From Rhizobiales bacterium GAS188 (GTDB lineage: Bacteria > Pseudomonadota > Alphaproteobacteria > Rhizobiales > Beijerinckiaceae): a DNA stretch of 64,000 bases. Below the pieces are notes generated by a model, which saw nothing but the letters and a program-made list of their open reading frames with translations, had not been told where the DNA came from and did not search any database. Of this stretch, positions 1 through 7,593 are shown in pieces (the first letter of the stretch is position 1; every line of letters begins with the position of its first letter). Both the position numbers and the translations under genes were made by a program. Where the stretch lies: assembly GCA_900104855.1 (NCBI GenBank), contig FNSS01000001.1:1240001-1304000 (forward strand), written 5' to 3'.

Positions 1-1
1 A

Positions 2-205
2 CTGCGGGACGCCAAGCGGCCCGACCTGCGCTACGCCGATGAAAGCGAAGCAAAGCGCCGCGATGCGAGTGCGGAGATTCGCGATCTCGCGGCGACCCGG
101 CTGGCGCCGCTCTACGACCGCCTCGAGGCGTTGCGGCTGGCGGAGATGCACGGCGCCGGTGCAGCTCGTTCTCCGCGCTCGCTGCGAGATGCGCATAAGT
201 CTTGA
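2..205 (+). CDS. C-terminal fragment of an unidentified protein (truncated by window edge)
   Basis: An open frame enters from the left edge and runs 67 codons to a TGA. The encoded tail is rich in Arg, Ala, Asp and Glu and predicted helical, with no motif I recognise. It ends 57 bp before the convergent end of the TPR-sulfotransferase gene, with a hairpin between them, which fits a genuine gene end. Without the upstream part no family can be assigned; it may belong to the same glycan locus, but that is only inference from position. Confidence 0.5.
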   Translation: MRDAKRPDLRYADESEAKRRDASAEIRDLAATRLAPLYDRLEALRLAEMHGAGAARSPRSLRDAHKS

Positions 206-216
206 GCGTCAGCGCA

Positions 217-252
217 CACCACTCCCCTTATGGGCCCACAAGGGGAGAGGTG
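217..252. terminator. Hairpin between convergent genes
   Basis: An 8-bp perfect stem (CTCCCCTT at 222-229, AAGGGGAG at 240-247) around a 10-nt loop extends by four more pairs after one mismatch. It lies between two gene ends that face each other and could stop transcription from both sides. No clear T-run follows. Confidence 0.45.
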
Positions 253-261
253 GCGCTAGCG

Positions 262-2712
262 CTATGTGCCCTCATTCCCCAATGCCTCGAGCAGTGGCGC
301 GAGCATGGCGGCGTAGGGCCGTGAACGGCCGACGGCATCACCATAGATCGGCCGACGCACTTGCACGGCGCTGGCGGTACGGATCGGGCGCTGCGTCTGA
401 TGGAAGGCGAGGCAACGCTCATCCCATTCGAGCCCGCTATGGGCGACGATCCGGCGCGCCTGCGGCTCGAAATCGGCGACGAGTTCTTCGTACTGCACCT
501 CCAGCATGACGCCGGCGGGAAGAACTTCGCGCCAATGCGCCATCAGCGCCGCGTAAGCGCGATAGTAGCGGCCGAGCTCGCCGAGCTCGTAGGAGAAGGG
601 TTGCTGCCCGGTGAACAGCTTGGAGAAACAGGACATGCAAGTGTCCACCGGATCGCGCCGCACATGGATGATCCGCGCCTTCGGCAGCGCCAGATGGATC
701 AAGCCGGCGAAGAGGAAGTTTGCCGGCATCTTGTCGGTGATCCGTGCCGCCGCCGGCGCCTTCGGCGTGACCCCCGCAAGATAGCGCGCGCCGAGCCGCC
801 GCAGCTCTTCAGTTGGCATGGACTGCAACATCTCCGGGTAAGGGATGGCGGCGCCCGCCGGCTCGCAAATGCTCGCCGCGGCCTTGGAGAAATCCATGAG
901 CTCGCCGGCGCCGAAGACCTTGGAGTGGCTCGCGAGCACCTGCTCGACCAGAGTCGTTCCGGAGCGCGGCATGCCGACGATGAATACCGGCACGGCGGAG
1001 GGATCGCCCGTGCCTCGCAACCGCATCATCAGCTCGGACGTGAACACCGCCTTGGTGCGATCGAACTTCGCGAAAGTGGCTGCCTCGTCATGGGTGATCT
1101 GCCCACGCTTGAGCGCATTCCCGGCAAGCAGGTGGCGGAACGACCGCTCAGGCCGCCGCAGATCCGCATAGGCTTTGCCGAGCGCGAAGTGGAGCTCGAT
1201 CTGTTGGTCGGCAGACAGCGTTTCCATATCGCGCGCCATGTCCTCCATCGCGAGGAGATGGGGCTCATCCGCAACAATCCGCCTGGACTCGGCGAAACTG
1301 CGATAGAATTCAACCTTGGTTGGTTCAAGCTCGATCGCCGTCTCGAAGGCCTTCCACGCCTCCGCCATCCGCCCGAGCGTCACATATGCGTTGCCGAGAC
1401 CGTAATATGCCGGTGCCAGCGCGGGATCGACGGCGAGTGCCCGCTCGAAGCAGGCGATGGCTTCGTCGGCCCGGTTGAGCTCGACCATTGCACCACCGAG
1501 ATTGCAAGACGCCATGGCGAAGTCCGGCTTGGCGGCGAGCGCCAACCGGTAATGTGGCATTGCGTCCGCATGCCGCTCCAAGGCCGCCAGCGCGGCCCCA
1601 ATGTTGTTCGAGGTTTCGGCGAGGCCCGGCTTGATGGCGAGCGCCTTTTCGAAGCACGCGATCGCGTCTTGCGGCCGCTTGAGCGCGAGGAGCGCGCTGC
1701 CGAGATTGTTGTGCGTCTCATATGATGCGGGACTCTGCGCGAGCGCTCTTCGATAATGTGCGACCGCCTCCTCATGGCGGTTCAAGGCAATGAGCACGTT
1801 TCCCAGATTGTTGTGCGCCTCGCCATATTCCGGTCGCAGCTCGATCGCCTGGCGGTAATGCGACGCGGCCTCGGCATGCCGCTCGAGTGCGGCCAGAGCA
1901 TTGCCGAGGCTGTTATGGGCGTCAGCGGAGTCCGGCCTGACCACAAGCGCGTTCTCGAGCCGGGCGATGGCCTGCGCATGACGGTTTAGGCGCAAAAGCG
2001 CTTTTCCAATCCCGATATGCGCGTCGACATAATCGGGTTTGAGAGCGATTGCTTTTTCATACCGGGGTATCGCTTGGTCAGGTCGCTGCAGCGCTGCCAG
2101 AGCGATGCCCAGATTGAAATGGGCTTCGGCAAGCCCCGGCTTGAGAAACGTCGCCTGTTCATAGTGAGCGATGGCCTCAGCATGCCGCTGCAGCGCCGCC
2201 AGGGCATTGCCGAGATTATTATGCGCCTCGGCAAAGGCCGGATTGACGGCGAGAGCTGTCTCGAAGGATGCGGCGGCCTCTTCGTTGCGACCCTGCTCAC
2301 GCAAGGCATTGCCGAGATTGTTGTGCGCGTCGGCAAAGCCCGGCTGGAGGGATATTGCGGCCTGATATTGCACGGCGGCTTCCAGCGGCCGCAGCAGCCC
2401 CGAAAGGGCGATGCCGAGGGCATTGCGAGCCCTTGCCGAATGGGGATCGAGCGCCAGGGATTTTTGGAGCAGCCCGGCGGCTTCGTCGAATCGTCCATGT
2501 TGCGTGCACAGCATGCCGAGATGGTGCAGGGCCCCGACGTGATTGGGAGCGAGCTGGAGCACCGCCCGATAGACCTGCTCGGCCTCGCCCAATCGGCTCT
2601 GACGGTGCAACGAGACCCCGGTCTGGAAGGCCTGAGCGGGGGTCATCGCGCGGCGCGTTCGGCCGTCGATGTCCGGCTCGTTCACGCGGCCTGATCCTTG
2701 CTCGGGTGACAT
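262..2712 (-). CDS. TPR-repeat sulfotransferase family protein
   Basis: The protein has 816 residues. From about residue 24 to 450 it carries about a dozen 34-residue TPR units with the recurrent pattern A..N.LGN.L..L.R..EA...Y..A. The C-terminal 250 residues are a PAPS-dependent sulfotransferase domain: the 5'-phosphosulfate loop PRSGTTLVEQVLASH lies near residue 576 and the 3'-phosphate motif HVRRDPVDTCMSCF near 685. Such proteins transfer sulfate from PAPS to a glycan or protein hydroxyl, with the TPRs presumably binding the acceptor. It is 21 bp downstream of the DUF6916-like gene on the same strand, so the two are probably cotranscribed. An in-frame ATG at residue 23 is an alternative start. 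The acceptor is unknown. Confidence 0.9.
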   Translation of the reverse strand: MSPEQGSGRVNEPDIDGRTRRAMTPAQAFQTGVSLHRQSRLGEAEQVYRAVLQLAPNHVGALHHLGMLCTQHGRFDEAAGLLQKSLALDPHSARARNALGIALSGLLRPLEAAVQYQAAISLQPGFADAHNNLGNALREQGRNEEAAASFETALAVNPAFAEAHNNLGNALAALQRHAEAIAHYEQATFLKPGLAEAHFNLGIALAALQRPDQAIPRYEKAIALKPDYVDAHIGIGKALLRLNRHAQAIARLENALVVRPDSADAHNSLGNALAALERHAEAASHYRQAIELRPEYGEAHNNLGNVLIALNRHEEAVAHYRRALAQSPASYETHNNLGSALLALKRPQDAIACFEKALAIKPGLAETSNNIGAALAALERHADAMPHYRLALAAKPDFAMASCNLGGAMVELNRADEAIACFERALAVDPALAPAYYGLGNAYVTLGRMAEAWKAFETAIELEPTKVEFYRSFAESRRIVADEPHLLAMEDMARDMETLSADQQIELHFALGKAYADLRRPERSFRHLLAGNALKRGQITHDEAATFAKFDRTKAVFTSELMMRLRGTGDPSAVPVFIVGMPRSGTTLVEQVLASHSKVFGAGELMDFSKAAASICEPAGAAIPYPEMLQSMPTEELRRLGARYLAGVTPKAPAAARITDKMPANFLFAGLIHLALPKARIIHVRRDPVDTCMSCFSKLFTGQQPFSYELGELGRYYRAYAALMAHWREVLPAGVMLEVQYEELVADFEPQARRIVAHSGLEWDERCLAFHQTQRPIRTASAVQVRRPIYGDAVGRSRPYAAMLAPLLEALGNEGT

Positions 2713-2733
2713 CGGGGCGTCTTCACTCTTCGC

Positions 2734-3027
2734 TCAGTTGAATGCCGCCTGGTAGTTCTGGCGGTCCGGCATGGGCGTATGCACCGGCATGACGTAGAGC
2801 TCGAAATGCGGGCCATCCTCGACCTCGACCCTATACAAGCCCTCGTTGAGAACATTCCCGGGCGGCCCTGCAAAGATCAGATTGAATGGCTGGCGCGGCA
2901 CCGAATTCGCCGCCTCGAGCCCCTGCATCTCCACCTTCACCAGCGTCAAGGCGTGGCTGCCGCCTTGGACGCGGAAAACCTTGTCGACATGCGGGAGAAA
3001 ATTCTCGGCTTTCAGTGGCTCGGCCAT
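2734..3027 (-). CDS. DUF6916-like small protein
   Basis: A 97-residue protein beginning MAEPLKAENFLPHV. The start is chosen because GGAGAAA lies about 8 bases upstream; the frame stays open further upstream but that extension overlaps the divergent promoter and does not look like protein. The middle (PFNLIFAGP) and the end (LYVMPV, Y.AAFN) match my recollection of the DUF6916 family, a small beta-rich protein often seen beside tail-collar or TPR genes in Rhizobiales. Function is unknown. It leads a two-gene minus-strand unit with the TPR-sulfotransferase and diverges from the FkbM methyltransferase. Confidence 0.8.
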   Translation of the reverse strand: MAEPLKAENFLPHVDKVFRVQGGSHALTLVKVEMQGLEAANSVPRQPFNLIFAGPPGNVLNEGLYRVEVEDGPHFELYVMPVHTPMPDRQNYQAAFN

Positions 3028-3155
3028 CACGCTTTTCTCCGTTTGCCGTGGGCAGTGCATTCTAATGAATCGGCCCCGATATGGGAGTCCCACGGACCCG
3101 ACAGGCTGTCTCAGAGCTGTCTCAACAAGGCTTTGCGTCCGCACCGCAAAGGGAT

Positions 3156-4070
3156 ATGGCATCGAAATGGCCTGAAGCCCTAGTGTTGGCGGGCCTCGCG
3201 GCGCCGTGGTTCCCATGGAGATTTGCCGAGATGCGCAATCCCAGGCGCAAGATCGCCTTCGTGCTCGCGGCGTCGGATCACGGCACCATGATCGTGGACC
3301 GCTTCGATTACCGCATGGTCGATCAGCATGCCGGCATCGGGGTCGGGTACCAGATCCTCGAAGGGGCCTCCTTTGATGCCCAGGAAGTCGACATGGCGTT
3401 GTCGCTGCTCGGGCTGCGCCGGCAATATTTCGGCAACGGCGTCGTGGCGGTCGATTGCGGCGCCAATATCGGCGTCCACACCGTCGAATGGGCGAACAGG
3501 ATGAGCGGTTGGGGAGAGGTGATCGCCATCGAGGCGCAGGAACGGTTGTTCTACGCGCTCGCCGGCAACATCGCGATCAATAATTGCTTCAATGCCCGGG
3601 CCATGCATGCGGCCGTCGCAGCGAAAACCGGGACGATGCGGGTTCCCACCCCCGATTACCTGAGCGCCGGCAGCTTCGGCAGCCTGGAGCTGCGCCAACG
3701 GGACGGCGTCGAGTTCATCGGGCAGCCGATCGATTATTCGGACGAGAAGGCTTCCGTGATCAGGACCATGACCATCGACTCGCTCGAGCTTGCGAGGCTC
3801 GACCTGATCAAGATCGACGTGGAGGGCATGGAGCTCGAAGCGATCGAGGGCGCCGCCGCGTCGCTGGCGCGAAGCCGGCCGGTCCTCATCGTCGAAGCGA
3901 TCAAGACCGACAAGGCGCGGCTTCGCCTCGTCCTGGAAAATCTCGGCTATCGGTTGTTCGAGATGGGGCTCAACCTTCTGGCCATCCACGAGACCGACAA
4001 GACCCTGACCCATGTCAAACGCGGCGACGGCGGCGGTCCGGGCCAGAGCGCAGGAGGGTCCGCGATATGA
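3156..4070 (+). CDS. FkbM family SAM-dependent methyltransferase
   Basis: A 304-residue protein. The SAM-binding motif I is VVAVDCGANIGVHTVEW (about residues 96-112), followed by an acidic residue after strand 2 (AIEAQE). The family signature DLIKIDVEGMELEAIEG lies near 216-232. FkbM enzymes methylate hydroxyls, commonly on sugars of surface glycans. The ATG at 3156 is preceded by AAAGGG; another ATG at 3231 begins the conserved part and is possible. It is the first gene of the plus-strand glycan series and diverges from the DUF6916-like gene. Its neighbours point to a glycan substrate, which is inference. Confidence 0.88.
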   Translation: MASKWPEALVLAGLAAPWFPWRFAEMRNPRRKIAFVLAASDHGTMIVDRFDYRMVDQHAGIGVGYQILEGASFDAQEVDMALSLLGLRRQYFGNGVVAVDCGANIGVHTVEWANRMSGWGEVIAIEAQERLFYALAGNIAINNCFNARAMHAAVAAKTGTMRVPTPDYLSAGSFGSLELRQRDGVEFIGQPIDYSDEKASVIRTMTIDSLELARLDLIKIDVEGMELEAIEGAAASLARSRPVLIVEAIKTDKARLRLVLENLGYRLFEMGLNLLAIHETDKTLTHVKRGDGGGPGQSAGGSAI

Positions 4071-4100
4071 TCGAGAGACGCAACGGTTTCGGCGACGCTA

Positions 4101-4192
4101 TTGGGACCGCGACCGTCTCGGTCGCTCTTGAGAACGGCAAGGCCGGCGTCGCCCCCTGGACAGAAGGGCGACCGGGACGGTCGCGGTCCCAA
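4101..4192. repeat. Intergenic palindromic repeat, GGGACCGCG family, copy A
   Basis: Two 29-base arms (4101-4129 and 4164-4192) are inverted copies of each other with two mismatches, separated by 34 bases. The arms read TTGGGACCGCGACCGTCTCG and onward. The same arm recurs at 41131-41158 and 60179-60206. The element fills the gap between the FkbM and GNAT genes and could form a long hairpin in RNA. Confidence 0.85.
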
Positions 4193-4254
4193 GGCATCGA
4201 GGCCCGGCACCGCCTACCCTCAAACAGCCATGACCTCGAGCGCAGGCCGAGATA

Positions 4255-4776
4255 ATGACGCCCATGCATCACGCCTACGACATCCCCTCGCCGGTCGGGA
4301 GCTTGAGCCTGCGGCCCGAGCACGATGAGGACCAGGCTTTCCGCTACCGCCTGTTCTGCGACTCGCGACAGCCGGAATTTGCCCTGCTGCTCGCGGCGTC
4401 CGACTTCGAGCAGATCATGCGTTTCCAATATCAGGCGCAGACGGTCAGCTATCGCGCGGAGTTTCCGGCTGCGCGCTTCGACATCATCGAGCTTTCCGGA
4501 GAGCCGATCGGCCGCATCGTCGTCGATCGCCCCGGCGGCATGCTGCACATCGTCGACCAGGCGATCGTGCCGCAATGGCGCAATCGCGGCATCGGCACCG
4601 CCGTCATGCGCGCCCTCATGGATGAGGCAAACGCGGCAGGGCTGCCGGTGCAGCTCGAGGTGTCATCGGCCAACGACCCTTCGCTGCGCCTTTATCAGCG
4701 TCTGGGCTTCGTGCCGATCGAGACGGTCGCGCTCTATATGAGGCTCGAATGGCGCCCGAACACGATGCGGGATTGA
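4255..4776 (+). CDS. GNAT family N-acetyltransferase
   Basis: A 173-residue protein whose C-terminal half is a GNAT fold. The acetyl-CoA motif A is QWRNRGIGTAVMRAL at residues 107-121, with the Q/R-x-x-G-x-G core intact, followed by SANDPSLRLYQRLGFV (motif B). The first 70 residues are family-specific. It overlaps the next gene by 28 bp, so translation is probably coupled. In this setting it could acetylate an amino sugar, but GNAT substrates cannot be read from sequence. Confidence 0.88.
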   Translation: MTPMHHAYDIPSPVGSLSLRPEHDEDQAFRYRLFCDSRQPEFALLLAASDFEQIMRFQYQAQTVSYRAEFPAARFDIIELSGEPIGRIVVDRPGGMLHIVDQAIVPQWRNRGIGTAVMRALMDEANAAGLPVQLEVSSANDPSLRLYQRLGFVPIETVALYMRLEWRPNTMRD

Positions 4777-6575
4777 GCGCCGCGCCGCAGCGGCTGGTTT
4801 CGCTTCCCGGCTCGGAGGCGATGATCGAGACATCGGACCGGGCAACCGATGACGGCTCGCAAGGTGCGGAGCTCGAGGCGGACCACGAGGCTTTGGCAGG
4901 CGGCGTGTCGGGCTTGGCGCTGGCGGCGGTCGCCGCTGAGAGCGGCATCGCGGATTCTACAGCGACGGGTTCGCCCGCAAGCGAAGACGTCAAGCGTCTC
5001 AATGCCTCGGCACTCGCCAAGTTCTTGGCCAAGGATTACTCGGCGGCCATCGAGCTGCTCGTACGCGTGGTCAATATCGATCCCGATTCTCCGATCGCGC
5101 ACGGTAATCTCGCCGTCTCCATGTGGCGAGCCAAGCGCACGGCTCGGGCCGAAGCGCATTGCCGTCGCGCGATCGCGCTCGATGGCCGTTACGTGCCGGC
5201 CCATCGCCTGCTGGCCGAGATGCTGCGCGAACGCCACGACGTCGACGCGGCGCTCGCCTGCTACGACCGCCTGTTCGCACTCGAGCCGGACAACGCCATC
5301 GCGCACAACAACGCCGGCCTGCTCTTGCGCAAGGCGAGGCGTTTCGACGAGGCTGAGGCAGCGTTCGCGCGTGCCCGCGCGCTTCTGCCGGATGACCCGA
5401 CGATCCGCTTCAATCAACTCTCTTTGCCGTCGAACGACGCCGGCTTGCCCGAGGCCATCGATTGCTACCGGCAATCGCTGGAGCAGCGACCCGACAACGC
5501 CGAGATTCTCACCAATCTCGCCGTGACCCTGCAATTCAGCGGGCGATACGACGAGGCCGTGGACTATTCGGAGCGCGCCATCGCGGTCGACCCCGAGCAT
5601 CGCCAGGCCCATTTCAACCTGTCCTTGCTGCTTCTCCTGCGCGGTGACTATGGGCGCGGCTGGCACGAATATGAGCATCGCTGGCGCCTGCCCGAGGTGA
5701 AGAAGCCCAATTACCGACAGCCGCTTTGGGTCGGGGAGGATCTCGACGGCAAGACCATCCTGCTGCAATCCGAACAGGGCTTGGGCGACAGCATACAGTG
5801 CCTGCGCTATGTGCCGCTGATCGTGGCGCGCGGCGGCCGCGTCCTGTTGCGGCTCGAGCGTATCCTGGTCCGGTTGGCGGCAGGCCTGCCGGATCAGGTG
5901 GTCATCATGCCGACGAGCGCCCGCGTGCCGGAATTCGACGTCTGGTGCCCGTTGATGAGCTTGCCGCGCATCTTCGGCACAAGGGTGGACTCGATCCCGG
6001 CGGCGATGCCTTATCTCGGCGTGCGTCCGGCCATTGCGGAACGCTGGCAACGCCGGCTGGCCGGCTTGCAGGGCTTGAAGGTCGGGCTGGCCTGGGGTGG
6101 CAGCATGAACCACGTCAACGATGCTCGCCGTTCGATCGATCTGCAGTGCCTTAAGCCGCTCCTCGAGATTGCGGGCGTGAGCTGGGTGAGCCTGCAGGTC
6201 GGTCCGCGCACCGCCGATCTCGCCGCGCTGCCGGCCGGCACCATGACCGACCTCTCAGCCGAGCTCAGCGATTTCGCCGAGACCGCGGGTGCCACGCTGA
6301 ACCTCGACCTGGTGATCGCGATCGACACCGCGGTCGCGCATCTCGCCGGCGCGCTGGCGAGGCCAGCCTGGATCATGCTGCCCTTCTCGCCCGATTGGCG
6401 CTGGCTGCTGGAACGCGGGGACAGTCCCTGGTACCCGACGCTGCGGCTCTATCGGCAGAAGACGCCCGGCGGTTGGGACGATGTCGTCGCCCGCCTCACC
6501 GCCGACCTCGCAGAGCGCGTCGCCGCTCACGCCGGCGACGGCGCAGCACGCATAGGCGAACGGAAGTCAGGATGA
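4749..6575 (+). CDS. TPR protein with C-terminal GT9-like glycosyltransferase domain
   Basis: 608 residues. TPR units occupy about residues 85-290 (for example NIDPDSPIAHGNLAVSMW). A GT9/heptosyltransferase-like domain follows at about 325-590, with the nucleotide-sugar-side motif LLQSEQGLGDSIQCLRY near 340 and the C-terminal motif FSPDWRWLLERGDSPWYP near 547. These motifs recur in each module of the giant protein downstream, so this gene looks like a one-module relative. The start at 4749 overlaps the GNAT gene; an in-frame ATG at 4821 preceded by GGAGG is an alternative. It overlaps the oxygenase gene by 4 bp (ATGA). Donor and acceptor are unknown. Confidence 0.88.
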   Translation: MAPEHDAGLSAAPQRLVSLPGSEAMIETSDRATDDGSQGAELEADHEALAGGVSGLALAAVAAESGIADSTATGSPASEDVKRLNASALAKFLAKDYSAAIELLVRVVNIDPDSPIAHGNLAVSMWRAKRTARAEAHCRRAIALDGRYVPAHRLLAEMLRERHDVDAALACYDRLFALEPDNAIAHNNAGLLLRKARRFDEAEAAFARARALLPDDPTIRFNQLSLPSNDAGLPEAIDCYRQSLEQRPDNAEILTNLAVTLQFSGRYDEAVDYSERAIAVDPEHRQAHFNLSLLLLLRGDYGRGWHEYEHRWRLPEVKKPNYRQPLWVGEDLDGKTILLQSEQGLGDSIQCLRYVPLIVARGGRVLLRLERILVRLAAGLPDQVVIMPTSARVPEFDVWCPLMSLPRIFGTRVDSIPAAMPYLGVRPAIAERWQRRLAGLQGLKVGLAWGGSMNHVNDARRSIDLQCLKPLLEIAGVSWVSLQVGPRTADLAALPAGTMTDLSAELSDFAETAGATLNLDLVIAIDTAVAHLAGALARPAWIMLPFSPDWRWLLERGDSPWYPTLRLYRQKTPGGWDDVVARLTADLAERVAAHAGDGAARIGERKSG

Positions 6576-7171
6576 TCGACCTCTTCGAGATCGCGGGCTT
6601 CCTGGATCCGGCTCTGTGCGACAAGCTCCGCGCGGAGCTGCAGCGCGCCGGCGGCGGTGCTGCGACGTTGCTCGGCCGGAGCCCAGCCACATCGGTGCAG
6701 CCACAGATCCGCAAGGCGACTCGGGTCACGGTCTCGGACGAGACGCAGGAGCGCGTGACACAGCTGCTGCGGGCACGGAAGGGCGCGCTCGAGGAGCATT
6801 TCGGGCTGGTGCTCGGGGACTGCGAAGAGCCACAATTCCTCCGCTACGAGACGGGCGACTTCTTCGTGGCGCATCAGGACGGCAACACAGCGCTCATCTT
6901 CGACCGATCGAGACTCCGAAGGGTCTCTGTGGTGATCTTCCTCAGCGCCCAATCCGAGGCCCCCTCGCCCGGCACCTATGGCGGCGGATCGCTCACCTTG
7001 CACGGCCCGTATTCCGGTCCTGCGCTGCGGGTCCCGGTCACCCGCGCGCCCGGCACGCTCGTCGCTTTCCGGGCCGAGACGACACATGAGGTGATGCCGG
7101 TCACACATGGCGAGCGCTTCACCATCGTGTCCTGGTATCCGTGTCCTGCGGAGGAGTCGGACGGTCGCTGA
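6572..7171 (+). CDS. 2-oxoglutarate/Fe(II)-dependent oxygenase (prolyl 4-hydroxylase-like)
   Basis: 199 residues. The start is fixed by a 4-bp ATGA overlap with the preceding TPR-GT gene. The metal facial triad is visible: HQD near residues 101-103 and the distal His in TTHEVMPV near 171, followed by the 2-oxoglutarate-binding Arg in ERFTIVSW about 10 residues later. GGGSLTLHG between them is typical of the P4H fold. It probably hydroxylates a protein or lipid made or modified by the neighbouring enzymes; the substrate is not visible in the sequence. Confidence 0.87.
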   Translation: MIDLFEIAGFLDPALCDKLRAELQRAGGGAATLLGRSPATSVQPQIRKATRVTVSDETQERVTQLLRARKGALEEHFGLVLGDCEEPQFLRYETGDFFVAHQDGNTALIFDRSRLRRVSVVIFLSAQSEAPSPGTYGGGSLTLHGPYSGPALRVPVTRAPGTLVAFRAETTHEVMPVTHGERFTIVSWYPCPAEESDGR

Positions 7172-7281
7172 TCCGGGTGCCGCGATCGTCGGCCTCGCCT
7201 GAGGCCGATCCCGCGCGCTTAGGTCTCCGCGCGAGCAGCTTTTGCGGAAGTCAGCTTTCGCCGGCGTATGAATCGAAACGC

Positions 7282-7463
7282 CCCCCACCCGTACCCTAAC
7301 CCATACCCTCCCCACCACGAAGCCGGCTGGAAGCCAGCGGTCCAATCTTCCCCTTGGACCGCCGGCTTCCAGCCGGCTTCGTGGCGGAGGGAGGCGATCA
7401 GCGCTGGTCGCATCCCTCCCCCCATGCGTGGCAACGAAGTGGTGGGGAGGGTACGGGTGGGGG
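7282..7463. repeat. Nested inverted repeat upstream of the giant glycosyltransferase gene
   Basis: An inner hairpin pairs 7315-7345 with 7354-7384: 31 bp per arm, one mismatch, 8-base loop TCTTCCCC. An outer pair (CCCCCCACCCGTACCCT at 7281-7297, its complement within 7447-7463) brackets it, with an extra AACCCATACCCT on the left side. The 422-bp gap it occupies (7172-7593) contains no other gene. It may be a mobile palindromic element or shape the leader RNA of the next gene. Confidence 0.8.
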
Positions 7464-7593
7464 GTTCTTTCGGAAGGACGCAAAGGTCTCGATGAGGGCC
7501 CTTGCGTCGATCAAGATGACCTTGCGTGGATCTCCCACAACGGGCAAGAGTCCCGAAATTCCATCGGGAAAACACGGTCGTACGATCGAGTTC

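Noticed and set aside
361-1725. Plus-strand frame of 454 codons opposite the TPR-sulfotransferase
   Set aside because: Antisense shadow of a high-GC gene; the minus-strand protein has PAPS motifs and TPR units.
4734-6113. Minus-strand frame of 459 codons opposite the TPR-GT9 gene
   Set aside because: Antisense shadow without motifs; the plus-strand gene is conserved.
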